From Plantibacter elymi (nom. nud.) (GTDB taxonomy: Bacteria > Actinomycetota > Actinomycetes > Actinomycetales > Microbacteriaceae): 64,000 nt of DNA. Each line of letters starts with the position of its first letter. Positions within the stretch are counted from its first letter, which is position 1. Shown here in pieces: positions 20,249 to 30,600 of the stretch. The notes beneath the pieces were generated by a model that was given only the letters and a program-made list of their open reading frames with translations, was not told where the DNA came from and did no database searches. The stretch is from contig NZ_FXWJ01000003.1 in assembly GCF_900177795.1 (NCBI RefSeq), positions 186,001 through 250,000 of the forward strand, in the 5' to 3' direction. Position numbers and translations under genes: made by a program.

Positions 20249-21651
20249 TCCGTGTCCAATCCCGCATCGCGGCTGAGGAGGTCGTGCTCGGTCTCGCCCC
20301 GCACGATGACGCGGGCCGCGCCACCCGACACGGCGACGACGGCCGGGCGACCGAGGTAGTTGTAGTTGCTCGCGAGGGACCAGCAGTAGGCCCCGGTCGC
20401 GGGGACGACCAGGAGGTCGCCGTCGCGGACGTCCGCCGGCAGGTAGTCGGCGTTCACGACGATGTCGCCCGACTCGCAGTGCTTGCCGGCGATCCGGACG
20501 AGCGCGGGGGACGCGTCGCTCACGCGATCGGCGATCCGGACCGTGTAGTCCGCGCCGTACAGCGACGGCCGGGCGTTGTCGCTCATTCCACCGTCGACGC
20601 TGACGTAGCGTCGGACGGCCGTCTCACCCTCGTCGTTCCAGGCGACCACGACGTCCTTGATCGTGCCGACCTCGTAGAGCGTGATGCCGGCGCCGCCGAT
20701 GATCGCGCGTCCCGGTTCGAAGGCGAGCTTCGGGATCCGGACGCCGTGGAGGTCTGCCGCAGCCTGGACACCGGCGAGGATGTCCGCCGCGAGCCGCTCG
20801 ATCGGCGTCGGGTCGTCGGCGCTGGTGTAGGCGATGCCGAAGCCGCCACCGAGGTTGAGCTCGGGCACGGGGCCGCCCTCGAGCAGGCGCGCGTGCACGG
20901 CGAGCAGGCGGGCGGCGGATTCGGCGAACCCGTCGGACCCGAAGATCTGCGAGCCGATGTGACAGTGGAGTCCGAGGAAGTCGAGCGAGGCGTGCGACCG
21001 GATGCGCGCGACGGCGTCGGCGGCGTCCTCGAGCGGCAGGCCGAACTTCTGGTCCTCGTGGGCGGTCGCGAGGTACTCGTGCGTGTGGGCGTGGACGCCG
21101 CTGTTCACGCGCAGGCGCACCGACTGGACCCGGCCGGCGCGCTCGGCCGCTGCGGCGACGCGGTCGATCTCGGTGAGGCTGTCGAGCACGATGGCACCGA
21201 TCCCGACGCCCACGGCTCGCTCGATCTCCGCGACCGACTTGTTGTTGCCGTGGAAGCCCAGCTGGGCCGGATCGGTTCCGGCGGCGAGTGCGACGGCGAG
21301 CTCTCCGCCGCTGCAGATGTCGATGCGGAGGCCCTCCGCCGTCATCCACCGCGCGACCTCGACCGAGAGGAACGCCTTCCCCGCGTAGTAGACGGCGACA
21401 CTCGTGCCGCGGGCGGCCGCCTCGCGCTCGAATGCCTCCCTCAGCGTGCGGGCGCGGGCACGCGCATCGTCCTCGTCGACGACGTAGAGCGGCGTGCCGA
21501 AGCGCTCCTGGAGCGTGCGGACGTCGACGCCGCCGAGCTGCAGGCGGCCGTCGGCGTCGCGGGCGGCCGAGGCCGGCCACACGGCCGGATCGAGCGCGTT
21601 CGGATCGACGGGCTCGGCGAGCCAGTCGGGGGCGAGGGGGTTTCTGGCCAC
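20245..21651 (-). CDS. lysA: Diaminopimelate decarboxylase
   Basis: 468 residues from a GTG at 21651, chosen because AGGA lies 7 bases upstream and the extension beyond it is not protein-like. It is a fold III PLP decarboxylase converting meso-DAP to lysine. The PLP lysine is Lys92 in VYYAGKAFLS, with an additional glycine relative to the usual YAxKA. Later motifs are NLGGGFGI (phosphate binding), FEPGRAIIG and the catalytic Cys region AGKHCESGDIV. It heads the lysA-hom-thrB operon. Lysine from this enzyme would be the natural monomer if the Pls-type enzyme at 27655-31659 makes polylysine. Confidence 0.96.
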   Translation of the reverse strand: MARNPLAPDWLAEPVDPNALDPAVWPASAARDADGRLQLGGVDVRTLQERFGTPLYVVDEDDARARARTLREAFEREAAARGTSVAVYYAGKAFLSVEVARWMTAEGLRIDICSGGELAVALAAGTDPAQLGFHGNNKSVAEIERAVGVGIGAIVLDSLTEIDRVAAAAERAGRVQSVRLRVNSGVHAHTHEYLATAHEDQKFGLPLEDAADAVARIRSHASLDFLGLHCHIGSQIFGSDGFAESAARLLAVHARLLEGGPVPELNLGGGFGIAYTSADDPTPIERLAADILAGVQAAADLHGVRIPKLAFEPGRAIIGGAGITLYEVGTIKDVVVAWNDEGETAVRRYVSVDGGMSDNARPSLYGADYTVRIADRVSDASPALVRIAGKHCESGDIVVNADYLPADVRDGDLLVVPATGAYCWSLASNYNYLGRPAVVAVSGGAARVIVRGETEHDLLSRDAGLDTE

Positions 21652-21974
21652 GGGGGTGTCCTGAGTCCTGTTGAGCGGAAAAGGAGGTTCTCGTTGGGCG
21701 AGCGGACCCGGTTTGGCCCCTGAAGCACCGATTTGTAGAGCACCGAAGAAGGTGGATGCGTACGGCCCGGTGGTTGGTGATCCCGGTCGTCCGCATCCAT
21801 CGTCGCTCGGTTGGAACGACTGAGGTGGAACACGGGCCCGAGGGCCCGACGGCACACCTCACCGCCCGGTCGGAGCAGTGGGTGTGTGGAAAGTCTAGCG
21901 AGACGCGCGTGCCCGTGCAGCATCGTGACGTCGGGTGGCCCGCGCCCCTCCGCCGCCGGGTGGAGGGAGGAGCG
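21652..21974. other. Gap upstream of lysA: probable promoter and leader
   Basis: 323 bp without a gene I can support. On the minus strand a TAGACT hexamer (21897-21892) in GCTAGACT matches the candidate atp promoter and would give a leader of about 235 nt before lysA. I looked for a lysine riboswitch or a T-box and saw no recognisable core. A short GGGCCC-rich palindrome lies near 21836-21853. No other structure was found. Confidence 0.4.
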
Positions 21975-22742
21975 TCAGTCGCAGCTGCCGAGCGTCTGCA
22001 GCGACGCCTCGTCGAGGCGGAGCGTCGTCGACGTCAGGGTGGCGGTCGCCGCCTCCGGCGTCACCGCGAGTCCGTCGAGGTCGACCCCCTCCGGCAGGTA
22101 CTGGGCGACGCAGATGCTCGGCGGGTCGCCCTGCAGGAACCCGGTCACGAGCGCCCGAAGGTCGATCACACCGAGGAGGCCGGTGTCGACGTTCACGGAC
22201 GTCGGCATGAGGTTCACGCGGTCGGCCGTGGTGGTCGGCGCCACGGAGAAGTCGTACGGGATCGTGAACCCGAGGACGGTCGCCTCACCCGCGTACCCGA
22301 TCTCGTCGTCGCCGAGGGTGAGCGTTCCCGGGAGCCCGGCCGTCTTTGCGAGGTCCGCCGCTCCGGCAGCATCGATCCTGATGGTCGCCACCACCCGACC
22401 GATGGTCTGCTCCGGGTCGAGGGGGACCCGGTCGGCACTGACGCGGAGGTCCAGCGGGATGCCGTCGACGCTCGCGTCCGGTGCACGCAGGTCGACGTGC
22501 TCGAACGTTCCGGTGAGGTACTGGGCGATGACCGAGGCACCGCCGATCGACACGGCTACGTCCGCGTCGACGTTGTCGGGCAGGCTCTGCTCGATCTGCG
22601 TCGCGACGCGCTCCTCGGCGACGCCGCGCACGATCGTGTCGGCGATCAGGAAGGCGCCGACCAGGACGACGAGCACCCCGACGACGATGACGATCGGAAG
22701 CCACGGACGCCTGCGCTTGCCCGACGGTTGCTGCTCACTCAT
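21975..22742 (-). CDS. DUF2993 (LmeA-like) lipid-binding membrane-anchored protein
   Basis: About 255 residues from the ATG at 22742 (GGAA upstream). One N-terminal membrane helix (about 14-36, WLPIVIVVGVLVVLVGAFLI) anchors an extracytoplasmic beta-rich domain. The domain has the DUF2993 pattern: ERVATQIEQSL, then repeated short blocks on layered basal structures (FEHVDLRAPDASVDGIPLDL). In mycobacteria the DUF2993 protein LmeA binds phospholipid and affects mannan elongation, so an envelope role is plausible. It lies between argS and lysA on the same strand, with a strong hairpin separating it from argS. Confidence 0.75.
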   Translation of the reverse strand: MSEQQPSGKRRRPWLPIVIVVGVLVVLVGAFLIADTIVRGVAEERVATQIEQSLPDNVDADVAVSIGGASVIAQYLTGTFEHVDLRAPDASVDGIPLDLRVSADRVPLDPEQTIGRVVATIRIDAAGAADLAKTAGLPGTLTLGDDEIGYAGEATVLGFTIPYDFSVAPTTTADRVNLMPTSVNVDTGLLGVIDLRALVTGFLQGDPPSICVAQYLPEGVDLDGLAVTPEAATATLTSTTLRLDEASLQTLGSCD

Positions 22743-22793
22743 GTTCCGAGGGTAGCGAACCACCGTCTCCGTGGACGCGCCGGCGGGAGGACG

Positions 22794-22838
22794 GCGCGAG
22801 CGCAGGACCGTTCCCGAGGAACCGTCCTGCGCTCGCGC
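22794..22838 (-). terminator. Terminator hairpin after argS
   Basis: A 21-bp inverted repeat (22794-22814 with 22818-22838, one mismatch) with a 3-base loop begins about 22 bp past the argS stop. It separates argS from the downstream DUF2993 gene. It has no T tail, like other hairpin terminators in this window. Confidence 0.8.
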
Positions 22839-22859
22839 GGATCTCCTGCTGCGGGGAAG

Positions 22860-24530
22860 CTACATGCGCTCCGGCGCGGAGACGCCGAGGAGCGCCAGCC
22901 CGTTGCGGATGACGGTGCCGGTCGCGTCGTTCAGCCAGAGGCGCGTGCGGTGCAGGTCGGTGACCGGCTCCTCCCCCATCGGGACGACCCGGCAGCTGTC
23001 GTACCACTTGTGGTACAGGCTCGCGGTCTCCTCCAGGTGTCGGGCCACACGGTGCGGCTCGCGCAGCTGTGCGGCCTGCGCGACGATCCGCGGGAACTCC
23101 TGGAGGACGCCGAGGAGCGCCGACTCCGTCTCGTGGACGAGCAGCTCCGGTGCGAAGGCGCTACGGTCGACCCCGGCGGATGCGGCGTTCCGCGCCACCG
23201 AGTTCGTGCGGGCGTGTGCGTACTGGACGTAGAAGACGGGGTTGTCGTTCGTCCGGCTGCGGAGCTGCTCCGGGTCGAGGGCCAACGGCGAATCGGCCGG
23301 GTAGCGACCGAGCGAGTACCGCAGGGCGTCGGTCCCGATCCAGGCCTGCAGGTCGTCCAGCTCGATGATGTTGCCGGCCCGCTTGGAGAGTCGGGCGCCG
23401 TTCACGCTCACGAGCTGCCCGATGAGCACCTCGATGTCGCGGTCCGGGTCGTCTCCGGCCGCGCCCGCGAGGGCCTTCAGCCGGTGGACGTACCCGTGGT
23501 GGTCGGCGCCGAGCAGGTAGATCTTGTGCTGGAAGCCGCGGTCGCCCTTGTTCAGGTAGTACGCCGCGTCGGCGGCGAAGTAGGTGTAGACGCCGTTGGA
23601 GCGACGGATGACGCGGTTCTTGTCGTCGCCGAAGTCCGTCGTGCGCACCCAGACGGCGCCCTCCTCGTCGAACACGTGCCCCTGCTCGCGCAGCCGGTCC
23701 ACGGCCTGGTCGATGAGGCTCGTGCCGTCCTCGCCCGTCGCGTGCAGCGTGCGCTCGCTGAACCAGACGTCGAAATGGACGTTGAAGCGCTCGAGCGACG
23801 CACGGATCTCGCCGAGCTGCAGGGCGTAGGCGCGCTCCCGCGCAACCTCGCGGGCGTCCGGACGCTCGAGGAGGTCGGGGATCTCGGCCAGCACGGTCTT
23901 CGCGAGGTCGCCGATGTACGCCCCGGGATAGCCGCCCTCAGGCGTCGGCTCCCCCTTGGCCGCGGCGAGGATCGAGTCCGCGAAGGTGTCCATCTGGTTG
24001 CCGGCGTCGTTGATGTAGTACTCGCTGACGAGCGTCGCGCCGGACGCGCTGAGGACGCGAGCCAGGGAGTCGCCGAGCGCGGCCCAGCGCGTGTGGCCGA
24101 TGTGGAGCGGGCCGGTCGGGTTGGCCGAGACGAACTCGATGTTGATGGTCTGACCGGCGAGGCTGTCGTTGCGACCGAACGCGTCGCCGGCGTCGACGAT
24201 CACCTTCGCGAGCGCACCCGCGGCAGCGGCGTCGAGGCGCACGTTGATGAACCCGGGTCCGGCGACCTCGACCGAGGCGACGCCGTCGACCTGCACGAGC
24301 GCGTCGGCGAACTCCTGCGCGAGCTCGCGTGGGTTCGCGCCCACCCGCTTCGCGAGCTTCATCGCGATGTTGCACGCCCAGTCACCGTGATCGCGGTTCT
24401 TCGGGCGCTCCAGCACCACGTCGTCCACCGACACCGCGACCTCGTCGGTGATACCCGCCGCCTCGCGTCGTCGTTCGACGATCGGAACGACGATGGCGTG
24501 CAGGGCGGAGGCGAGGTCTTCAGGAGTCAC
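22860..24530 (-). CDS. argS: Arginyl-tRNA synthetase
   Basis: 556 residues from a GTG at 24530. It is a class I synthetase charging tRNA-Arg. The N-terminal Add-1 domain (1-110) that binds the tRNA D-loop is present. The HIGH motif is at 143-146 ([13 protein letters not shown]), and the KMSKS position holds a weak version in LSKRAGNI, typical of ArgRS. The C-terminal all-helical anticodon-binding domain ends with [14 protein letters not shown]. The start lacks a strong ribosome binding site and ATG 24569 is an alternative. A tRNA-Arg(CCG) lies 1 kb away on the other strand. Confidence 0.96.
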   Translation of the reverse strand: MTPEDLASALHAIVVPIVERRREAAGITDEVAVSVDDVVLERPKNRDHGDWACNIAMKLAKRVGANPRELAQEFADALVQVDGVASVEVAGPGFINVRLDAAAAGALAKVIVDAGDAFGRNDSLAGQTINIEFVSANPTGPLHIGHTRWAALGDSLARVLSASGATLVSEYYINDAGNQMDTFADSILAAAKGEPTPEGGYPGAYIGDLAKTVLAEIPDLLERPDAREVARERAYALQLGEIRASLERFNVHFDVWFSERTLHATGEDGTSLIDQAVDRLREQGHVFDEEGAVWVRTTDFGDDKNRVIRRSNGVYTYFAADAAYYLNKGDRGFQHKIYLLGADHHGYVHRLKALAGAAGDDPDRDIEVLIGQLVSVNGARLSKRAGNIIELDDLQAWIGTDALRYSLGRYPADSPLALDPEQLRSRTNDNPVFYVQYAHARTNSVARNAASAGVDRSAFAPELLVHETESALLGVLQEFPRIVAQAAQLREPHRVARHLEETASLYHKWYDSCRVVPMGEEPVTDLHRTRLWLNDATGTVIRNGLALLGVSAPERM

Positions 24531-24591
24531 GAGGAGCGATTCTACCCGGGCGCGTCGCGCCGGCGACACGGTGGGTCCTCGGGGGCGACCG

Positions 24592-25425
24592 TCAGGCGAG
24601 CACGACCGCCTGCGCAGGGTCGTCGGCGGGCAGGACGTCGATCAGGGCGTCGATCCGCATGTCCTCGACGGTCACGTTGCCGTGGTGGTTGCTCAACCAG
24701 GCCACGTCCGCGGCGTCGCGTCCGGTGGCGATGCGGACGAGCGACTGGCGCGGTGCCAGGCCCGTCGCGTCGACCACGTGCCAGGCGCCGTCGACGAAGC
24801 CCTCGGCCACCGCGTGGAAGTCCATGGGGACGAGACCCGGGGCGTAGACCGCAGCGTACCGGGCCGGGATGTCGAGCGCCCGCAGCATCGCGATGGTCAG
24901 GTGCGCGAAGTCCCGGCACACGCCACGGCCCGCGGCCAGGGTCGACACCGCACTGTCCGACACGGTCGTGGAGCCGGAGACGTAGGAGAGGTGTCGTCCG
25001 ACCCAGGCGGCCACCCATGGCAGCACCTGCAGACCGCCGGACACCGTGCCGTCCTCGTGCAGGCGACGGTGCTCGAGCAGGTAGCCGAGCTCGGAACGCG
25101 CGAGCGAGAACAGCGCGTCCGACTCGCAGTACCGGCTGGGACGGAGATAGGTCACGGTCTCCAAGGCGTCCACGGGACGCGGCACGGCCTGCCCGACCAC
25201 CACCGCCTCGTAGTCGACCTGCAACCGGCCTGGCTCGGCGATGACGCGGTGGAGTCGCGTGTCGTCCGGACCCACGATCTCGGTGACGGCGCACGGGCCG
25301 TCCGAGGAGTGCACCTGCAGTCGCTCGCTCGCCAGCGGGGTGCCGCCGGCTGCAGCGATGGAGAAGATGAGGTCGGCTCGATCGTGCACCCGCAGATCGA
25401 GCGACGCGGTCAGGGTGCGCTGCAT
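24592..25425 (-). CDS. Transglutaminase-like cysteine protease superfamily protein
   Basis: 277 residues. An N-terminal beta domain (about 1-110, containing VDYEAVVVG) matches the bacterial transglutaminase-like N domain. The core (about 150-240) has the catalytic Cys in [13 protein letters not shown], His in [12 protein letters not shown] and Asp in [13 protein letters not shown], so the triad is complete. Proteins of this type in bacteria are usually peptidases or amidases of unknown substrate. No signal peptide or membrane helix is seen, so it is likely cytoplasmic. It lies next to argS and is divergent from the tRNA. Confidence 0.85.
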   Translation of the reverse strand: MQRTLTASLDLRVHDRADLIFSIAAAGGTPLASERLQVHSSDGPCAVTEIVGPDDTRLHRVIAEPGRLQVDYEAVVVGQAVPRPVDALETVTYLRPSRYCESDALFSLARSELGYLLEHRRLHEDGTVSGGLQVLPWVAAWVGRHLSYVSGSTTVSDSAVSTLAAGRGVCRDFAHLTIAMLRALDIPARYAAVYAPGLVPMDFHAVAEGFVDGAWHVVDATGLAPRQSLVRIATGRDAADVAWLSNHHGNVTVEDMRIDALIDVLPADDPAQAVVLA

Positions 25426-25498
25426 GCCCTCATTGTTCCATGTGATGAACGACGCGGATCCCGCACGCCTCCGGTACCGGCGTGGGTCCCGACTCTGG

Positions 25499-25504
25499 TA
25501 GCTT
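25499..25504 (+). promoter_or_regulatory. Candidate -10 for the tRNA-Arg gene
   Basis: TAGCTT (TAnnnT form) lies 12 bp before the mature tRNA 5' end, suitable for a start a few bases upstream of the tRNA. No clear -35 box is visible. Confidence 0.35.
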
Positions 25505-25515
25505 GGAGACGTTCC

Positions 25516-25590
25516 GCCTTCGTAGCTCAGCGGAAGAGCGCTTCCCTCCGGAGGAAGAAGTCGCTGGTTCGAATCCAGTCGAGGGCACCA
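25516..25590 (+). tRNA. tRNA-Arg (anticodon CCG)
   Basis: 75 nt that fold as a full cloverleaf: acceptor stem GCCTTCG with CGAGGGC (one G-T pair), D stem GCTC/GAGC, anticodon stem CTTCC/GGAAG with the 7-base loop CTCCGGA (anticodon CCG, reading CGG), 5-base variable loop, and T arm with TTCGAAT. The discriminator is A and CCA is encoded. It lies directly before the phosphopantetheinyl transferase gene. Confidence 0.96.
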
Positions 25591-25645
25591 TCACCATCTC
25601 GCGAGGTCCTACTTCGCATCGCTCCGACTCCGGGACGCGGGGGCC

Positions 25646-26314
25646 ATGCACCGAGCCGATCGCCTCCCGCAGCCGACGGTCCGCTTCCTGCGCTGGGCCA
25701 GTGCCGCTGAGCTCGACCTCGTCGGCACGGCGGCCCGGCTGGACGCACCAGCCCGTCAACGCCTCGACGCCTCGCCAGAATCGGCGGCCCGCCGGTTCCT
25801 GTTCGGTCGCGCACTGCTCGTGCGCACCGTCGCGGAGACGATCGGCACCGACCCCGAGCGGATCGAGGTCACGGCGGTCTGCCCCGACTGCGGGCTGGCG
25901 CACGGACGACCACGGGTGCGCACGGGTGGCCGGACCATCCACGTGAGCCTCTCCCACACCGCCGACGCCTCCGCTGTGGCGGTGTCGATCGAGCACCCCG
26001 TCGGTGTCGACGTCGAACGGCTCGACGCGGCCCGGTTCGCCGGCGTCGAGGACGTCGCCCTCACCCCCGCGGAACGGGAGCGGTGGCAGCGACTGCCGGA
26101 CCGACGACGCCTCCGGGCGCTCGCCGAGCGCTGGACGGCGAAGGAGGCCGTGACGAAGGCTCTCGGTACAGGCCTCACGACCGATCCCGCGACGATCGAC
26201 CTCGGGCAGGATGCCGCACCACACGTCACCGAGACCGCGGGCCACCGCTTCGTCATCGACCACCCGGAGCCCGCGCCGGGATTCGTCGTCACGACGGCCC
26301 TCCTCCTCCCCTGA
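25646..26314 (+). CDS. Sfp-type 4'-phosphopantetheinyl transferase
   Basis: 222 residues, the two-lobe Sfp size. The first half carries RRFLFGRALLVRTVAE and VSLSHTADAS. The Mg/CoA-binding signature is GVDVERLD (about 120-127) and the second motif is ERWTAKEAVTKALG (162-175). The enzyme moves phosphopantetheine from CoA to the serine of carrier domains. The obvious local client is Ser569 in the Pls-type synthetase at 27655-31659, which cannot work without it. It converges on the M1 peptidase gene, with only 6 bp between the two stops. The segment CPDCGLAHGRP has a Cys pair found in several actinobacterial members. Confidence 0.92.
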   Translation: MHRADRLPQPTVRFLRWASAAELDLVGTAARLDAPARQRLDASPESAARRFLFGRALLVRTVAETIGTDPERIEVTAVCPDCGLAHGRPRVRTGGRTIHVSLSHTADASAVAVSIEHPVGVDVERLDAARFAGVEDVALTPAERERWQRLPDRRRLRALAERWTAKEAVTKALGTGLTTDPATIDLGQDAAPHVTETAGHRFVIDHPEPAPGFVVTTALLLP

Positions 26315-26320
26315 CCCGGT

Positions 26321-27655
26321 TCAGCCCACGGGGAACGGCGGGAGCGCCTCCTGGAAGAGCCACGCGTCGAGGAGCGGCTCGACCGGTGCCGGTGCATGTC
26401 GATCGGCCGTCCGGATGAAGTCGTCCGTCGACACGCTCGAGTGCCGGAAGGACGCCACCCAGTCACGCAGGAGGTCGAAGAACGCCTCGTCGCCGAGCAG
26501 TCGGCGCACGGCGTGCAGGGCGATCGCGCCCCGCTTGTAGACCTGGTCGTCGAACATGTCCGCGGGGCCCGGGTCGCCGACGACGAGGTCCTGCGGCGCC
26601 CGTCGGAGCGCCGCGTAGTGTGCCCGGGCACAGGCGTCGGCGGTCTCGGCCCCCGATTCCTCCGACCACAGCCACTCGGCGTAGCAGGCGAAGCCCTCGT
26701 GCAACCAGATGTCGCGCCAGGCGGCGATCGTCAGGCTGTTCCCGAACCACTGGTGGGCGAGCTCGTGCGCGATCAACCGCTCCGAACCACTGACGCCGTC
26801 GACGTGGTTGCGGCCGAACACGCTCATCCCCTGCGCCTCGAGGGGGATCTCCAGCACGTCGTCGGTGACGACGACGCCGTAGCTGCCGAAGGGGTAGGGG
26901 CCGAAGGCGCGCTCGAAGCACGCCAGCATGTCGACCTGGTCGGCGAAGTCGTGTCGGAACCGCGCGGTGAGGTCGCGCGGCAGGTGCGCGACGACCGGCA
27001 CCGTGGTCGTCGCGACCCGAGCGCTGACGGCGAGCCGCTGGTAGCGGCCGATCTGCACCGTCGCGAGGTAGGCGGCCATCGGTTCAGGCTGCTCGTAGAC
27101 CCACGTGGTCCGGCTCGCGCGCGCGACCCGCGACACCAATTCCCCGGGGGCGACGACCGTGTACGCCGACGACGCCGTGACACTGATCCGATAGGAGGAC
27201 TTGTCCGAGGGGTGGTCGTTGCAGGGGAACCAACTGGAAGCGCCGCACGGCTGGGACGCCACGATGACGCCGTCCTCGAGTTCCTCCCAGCCGATCTCGC
27301 CCCAGGGGCTGCGCACGGGACGGGGCGCACCCGAGTACCGGACGAGCACGGAGAACTCGGCGCCGTCTGCGATGGTGTTCCGGGGCGTCAGTGTGAGCTT
27401 GCCCGAGCCGTGCGTCCGCTTCGCCTCGACCCCGTCGACCTGGACACGGGTGACGCGCAACGCCGCGAGGTCGAGCGAGAACCGCGTGAGCTCCTCCGTC
27501 GCGACGGCGGTGAGTCGAGCCGTCCCGGACAGGGCGTTGCGGTCGACGTCGTAGTCGAGCTCCAGCTCATACCGGACGACGCGGTAGCCACGATTCCCGC
27601 TGGAGGGCGTGTAGGAGTCGCCTGCGCTCCGCAGACGGGCGAGAGCCTCCCCCAT
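26321..27655 (-). CDS. M1-family zinc metallopeptidase (candidate poly-amino-acid degrading enzyme)
   Basis: 444 residues. The N-terminal beta domain (about 20-205) and the gluzincin core fit M1. Zinc ligands are His297 and His301 of HELAHQW plus Glu320 (WLHEGFACYAEW); the transition-state Tyr is in DQVYKRGAI. The usual GxMEN exopeptidase motif is replaced by LEAQGM (about 272-277). The C-terminal helical domain is short. No signal peptide is seen, so it is likely cytoplasmic. Its ATG shares a base with the TGA of the Pls gene (TGATG), so the two are co-translated. M1-type enzymes degrade epsilon-polylysine in Streptomyces; by inference this one trims or detoxifies the Pls product. Confidence 0.9.
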   Translation of the reverse strand: MGEALARLRSAGDSYTPSSGNRGYRVVRYELELDYDVDRNALSGTARLTAVATEELTRFSLDLAALRVTRVQVDGVEAKRTHGSGKLTLTPRNTIADGAEFSVLVRYSGAPRPVRSPWGEIGWEELEDGVIVASQPCGASSWFPCNDHPSDKSSYRISVTASSAYTVVAPGELVSRVARASRTTWVYEQPEPMAAYLATVQIGRYQRLAVSARVATTTVPVVAHLPRDLTARFRHDFADQVDMLACFERAFGPYPFGSYGVVVTDDVLEIPLEAQGMSVFGRNHVDGVSGSERLIAHELAHQWFGNSLTIAAWRDIWLHEGFACYAEWLWSEESGAETADACARAHYAALRRAPQDLVVGDPGPADMFDDQVYKRGAIALHAVRRLLGDEAFFDLLRDWVASFRHSSVSTDDFIRTADRHAPAPVEPLLDAWLFQEALPPFPVG

Positions 27656-30600
27656 CAGGACGCGACCTGGGGCTCCCGGTACTCCGCCGTCGTCACCTCG
27701 CGCCACGGGCCGATCGGGTTGCCGCTCCACCGGGTGCCCGCCGGGACGCGTTCTCCGCGCATGACGAGCGAGGCCGGTCCGACCGTCGCGTCGTCGTCGA
27801 TCCGCGCTCCGGGGAGGATGACGCTGTGCGGCCCGAGCGTGGCGCCCGATGCGAGTTCGACCTGATCCATACTCATGATTCGATCATGGAACAGGTGCGT
27901 TTGCACAACGCAGCCCCGGTTGACCGTCGCGCCGTCGCCGAGTCGGACGAGGTCGGCCTCCGGCAGCCAATAGCTCTCGCACCAGACCCCACGACCGATC
28001 CGGGCACCGAGCGAGCGCAACCACCAGGTGAGGGCGGGGGTGCCGGTGGCGGGTGCCGCGAACCAGGGCGCCGCGACCATCTCGACGAAGGTGTCGGACA
28101 CCTCGTTGCGCCAGATGAACGAGGACCAGAGCGGGTGCTCCCCCGTGCGGATCGGGCCGACGATGACCCACTTGGCGACGGTCGTGATCCCCGCCGCGAC
28201 CGCGCCGGCGGCCAGGAGCACGGCACCGCTGACGGCGATCGCGACGCCGAGACCCCAGGTGTCGGCGAACCAGGCGAGCGTGAGGAGCACCAGGAGCGCG
28301 ATGCCGGACGTGACCATGACGGGGACGATGCGGCAGAGCTCCCACAGCGCACGGGCGATCCGGAGCCGGAGCGGCGGGTCGTAGGTGCGGTCGAGATCGG
28401 CGTCGGACACCTGCCGCCGGAGTCGCATCGGCGGGCTCCCGAGCCAGGACGAGCCGGACTTGGCCTTCCGCGGCGCGGCCGACAGCACGGCGACGAGCCC
28501 GTTCTTCGGAACGTGCATGCCGGGGCCCGCCATGCCCGAGTTGCCGAGGAAGGCGCGCTTGCCGACGGACGCGCCGGCGATCCGCATCCACCCGCCGCCG
28601 AGCTCGTAGGAGGCCACCATCGTGTCGTCCGCGAGGAAGGCGCCGTCGCCGACGGTCGTCATCCGCGGGAGGAGGAGGACCGTCGACGCCTCCACGTTGC
28701 GCCCGACCTTCGCCCCGAGCAGGCGGAGCCAGACGGGCGTGAAGAGGCTCGCGTAGAGCGGGAAGAGGAGGGTGCGCGCGGCGTCCAGGAGCCGTTCCGT
28801 GGCCCAGACCTGCCAACCGACCCGACTGCGCACCGGGAAGTAGCCCTCGCTGAGACCGAGTCCGAGCAGCCGGACCAGGCCGATCGTGCTGATCGCCAGG
28901 ACGACGAACCATACGAGGGTGGCGACGGGCACCCAGAGGAGCGCGCGCCAGGAGAACTCGAGCAGGCTGGTCGCACCCGAGGCACCGGCCGCCACGACCG
29001 CCGCCGCCAGCACGAAGGCGAGGAACGGCAGCACCGACAGCAGTGCCGATCCCGCGCCGTACGCGAGCAGCCAGCGTCGACGCCGCGGGGGTCGTTCGGT
29101 CGGCCAGACCGGTTTCGCCTTGCCGACGCGGACGGCAGGCGACCCCGACCACAGGTGTCCGGAGGGGACGCGGCCGAAGACGGACGATCCTGGAGCGATC
29201 TCCGCGCGCTTCCCGATCCGGGTGCCGGCGAGCAGGGTGCTGCGAGCGCCGACCGTGCTCTCCGCGCCGATGTGGACGTGGCCGAGCCGGAGCGTGTCGC
29301 CGTCGACCCAGTAGCCGCGGAGGTCGACCTCGGGCTCGATCGACGCACGCGCCCCGACGGTGAGGAACCCGGTGACCGGCGGCACGCTGTGGAGGTCTGC
29401 GTCGGCACCGATCTTCGCGCCGAGCGCCCTGGCGTAGCTCGAGATCCAGGGGGCTCCGGCGAGACTCACCGCGCCGACCGTGTCGGCGACGCGTTCGGCG
29501 AGCCAGAGTCGCACATGGACCGAGCCACCACGCGGGTAGTCGCCCGGGCGGACGCCGACGAGGAGGAGCTTCGCCGCGATCACGGAGATCGCCATGCGTC
29601 CGATCGGGGTGATGACCACGAGGAACCCGAGGGCGATCCACCACCAGGAGACCATGGGGAGGTACGGGACGTCCGCGACGAGACCGAGGACCCGGCTGCC
29701 GGCGAGCAGGTACACGAGCCACCGGAGTCCGACGAGGATGAGGAGCGGGACACCCAGGAGGGTCTGCGCCCACTGGGTCGCGAGCGGCGTCGGGAGCACG
29801 GGGTCCGCGACGGCCGCCCGGCTGCGGCGCTCGGGGCGTCGGCCGTCGAGTTCGGCGGCCATCGCGCCGAGTCGGGGGTGGCCGTAGATGTCAGCGACCG
29901 TGAACTCGGCGTCTCGGGTGCGGATGAGCGAGACGAGCTGCGCGGCCGCCAGGCTCCCGCCGCCGAGGCTGAAGAAGTTGTCACTCTCGGCCGTGACCCG
30001 GACACCGAGGACGGCGGTCCACTGCTCGGCGAGCCACGCGGCGGTGCCCGACAGGGTCGAGGCGTCCTCCCCGTCGGCGGCGTCGAGCGGCCACGGCAGC
30101 GCGGCCCGGTCGACCTTGCCGGAGGTGCGGGTGGGCAGCTCTCCGACGACCGCGAGGAGCGGGACGAGCGGTGCCGGGAGCTGCTCACGGAGGGTGCCGA
30201 GCGCCCGCTCGACGGAGAACCCGTCGCGGTCGGGCACCGCGAGGTACCCCACGAGGACGGCGTTCCCGGCGGCGGTGCGCTGGACGGCTGCTGCCGCACC
30301 CGAGACGCCCGGCAGCGCCTGCAAGGCGGCCTCGATCTCCCCGAGTTCCACGCGCCGACCGCCGATCTTCACCTGGTCGTCCGCGCGCCCCTGGAACACG
30401 AGTCCTGCGGCCTCGTAGCGGACGAGGTCGCCGCTCCGATACGCCCGCGACCACCCGATGCTCGGCATGGGCGCATACCGTTCGGCGTCCTTGGTGGGGT
30501 CGAGATACCGGGCGAGTCCGACGCCGCCGATGATGAGCTCGCCGACGCCGCCCTCCTCGACCGGGACGCCCTCGGCGTCGACCACGGCGAGGTCCCAGCC

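Noticed and set aside
21652-21897. Possible lysine riboswitch or T-box before lysA
   Set aside because: No conserved lysine-riboswitch junction or T-box sequence was found; only a plain leader with a short GC palindrome.
21756-25244. A 1,162-codon plus-strand open frame opposite argS and the DUF2993 gene
   Set aside because: Composition is that of an antisense shadow; the minus strand carries clear protein families with conserved motifs across the whole span.
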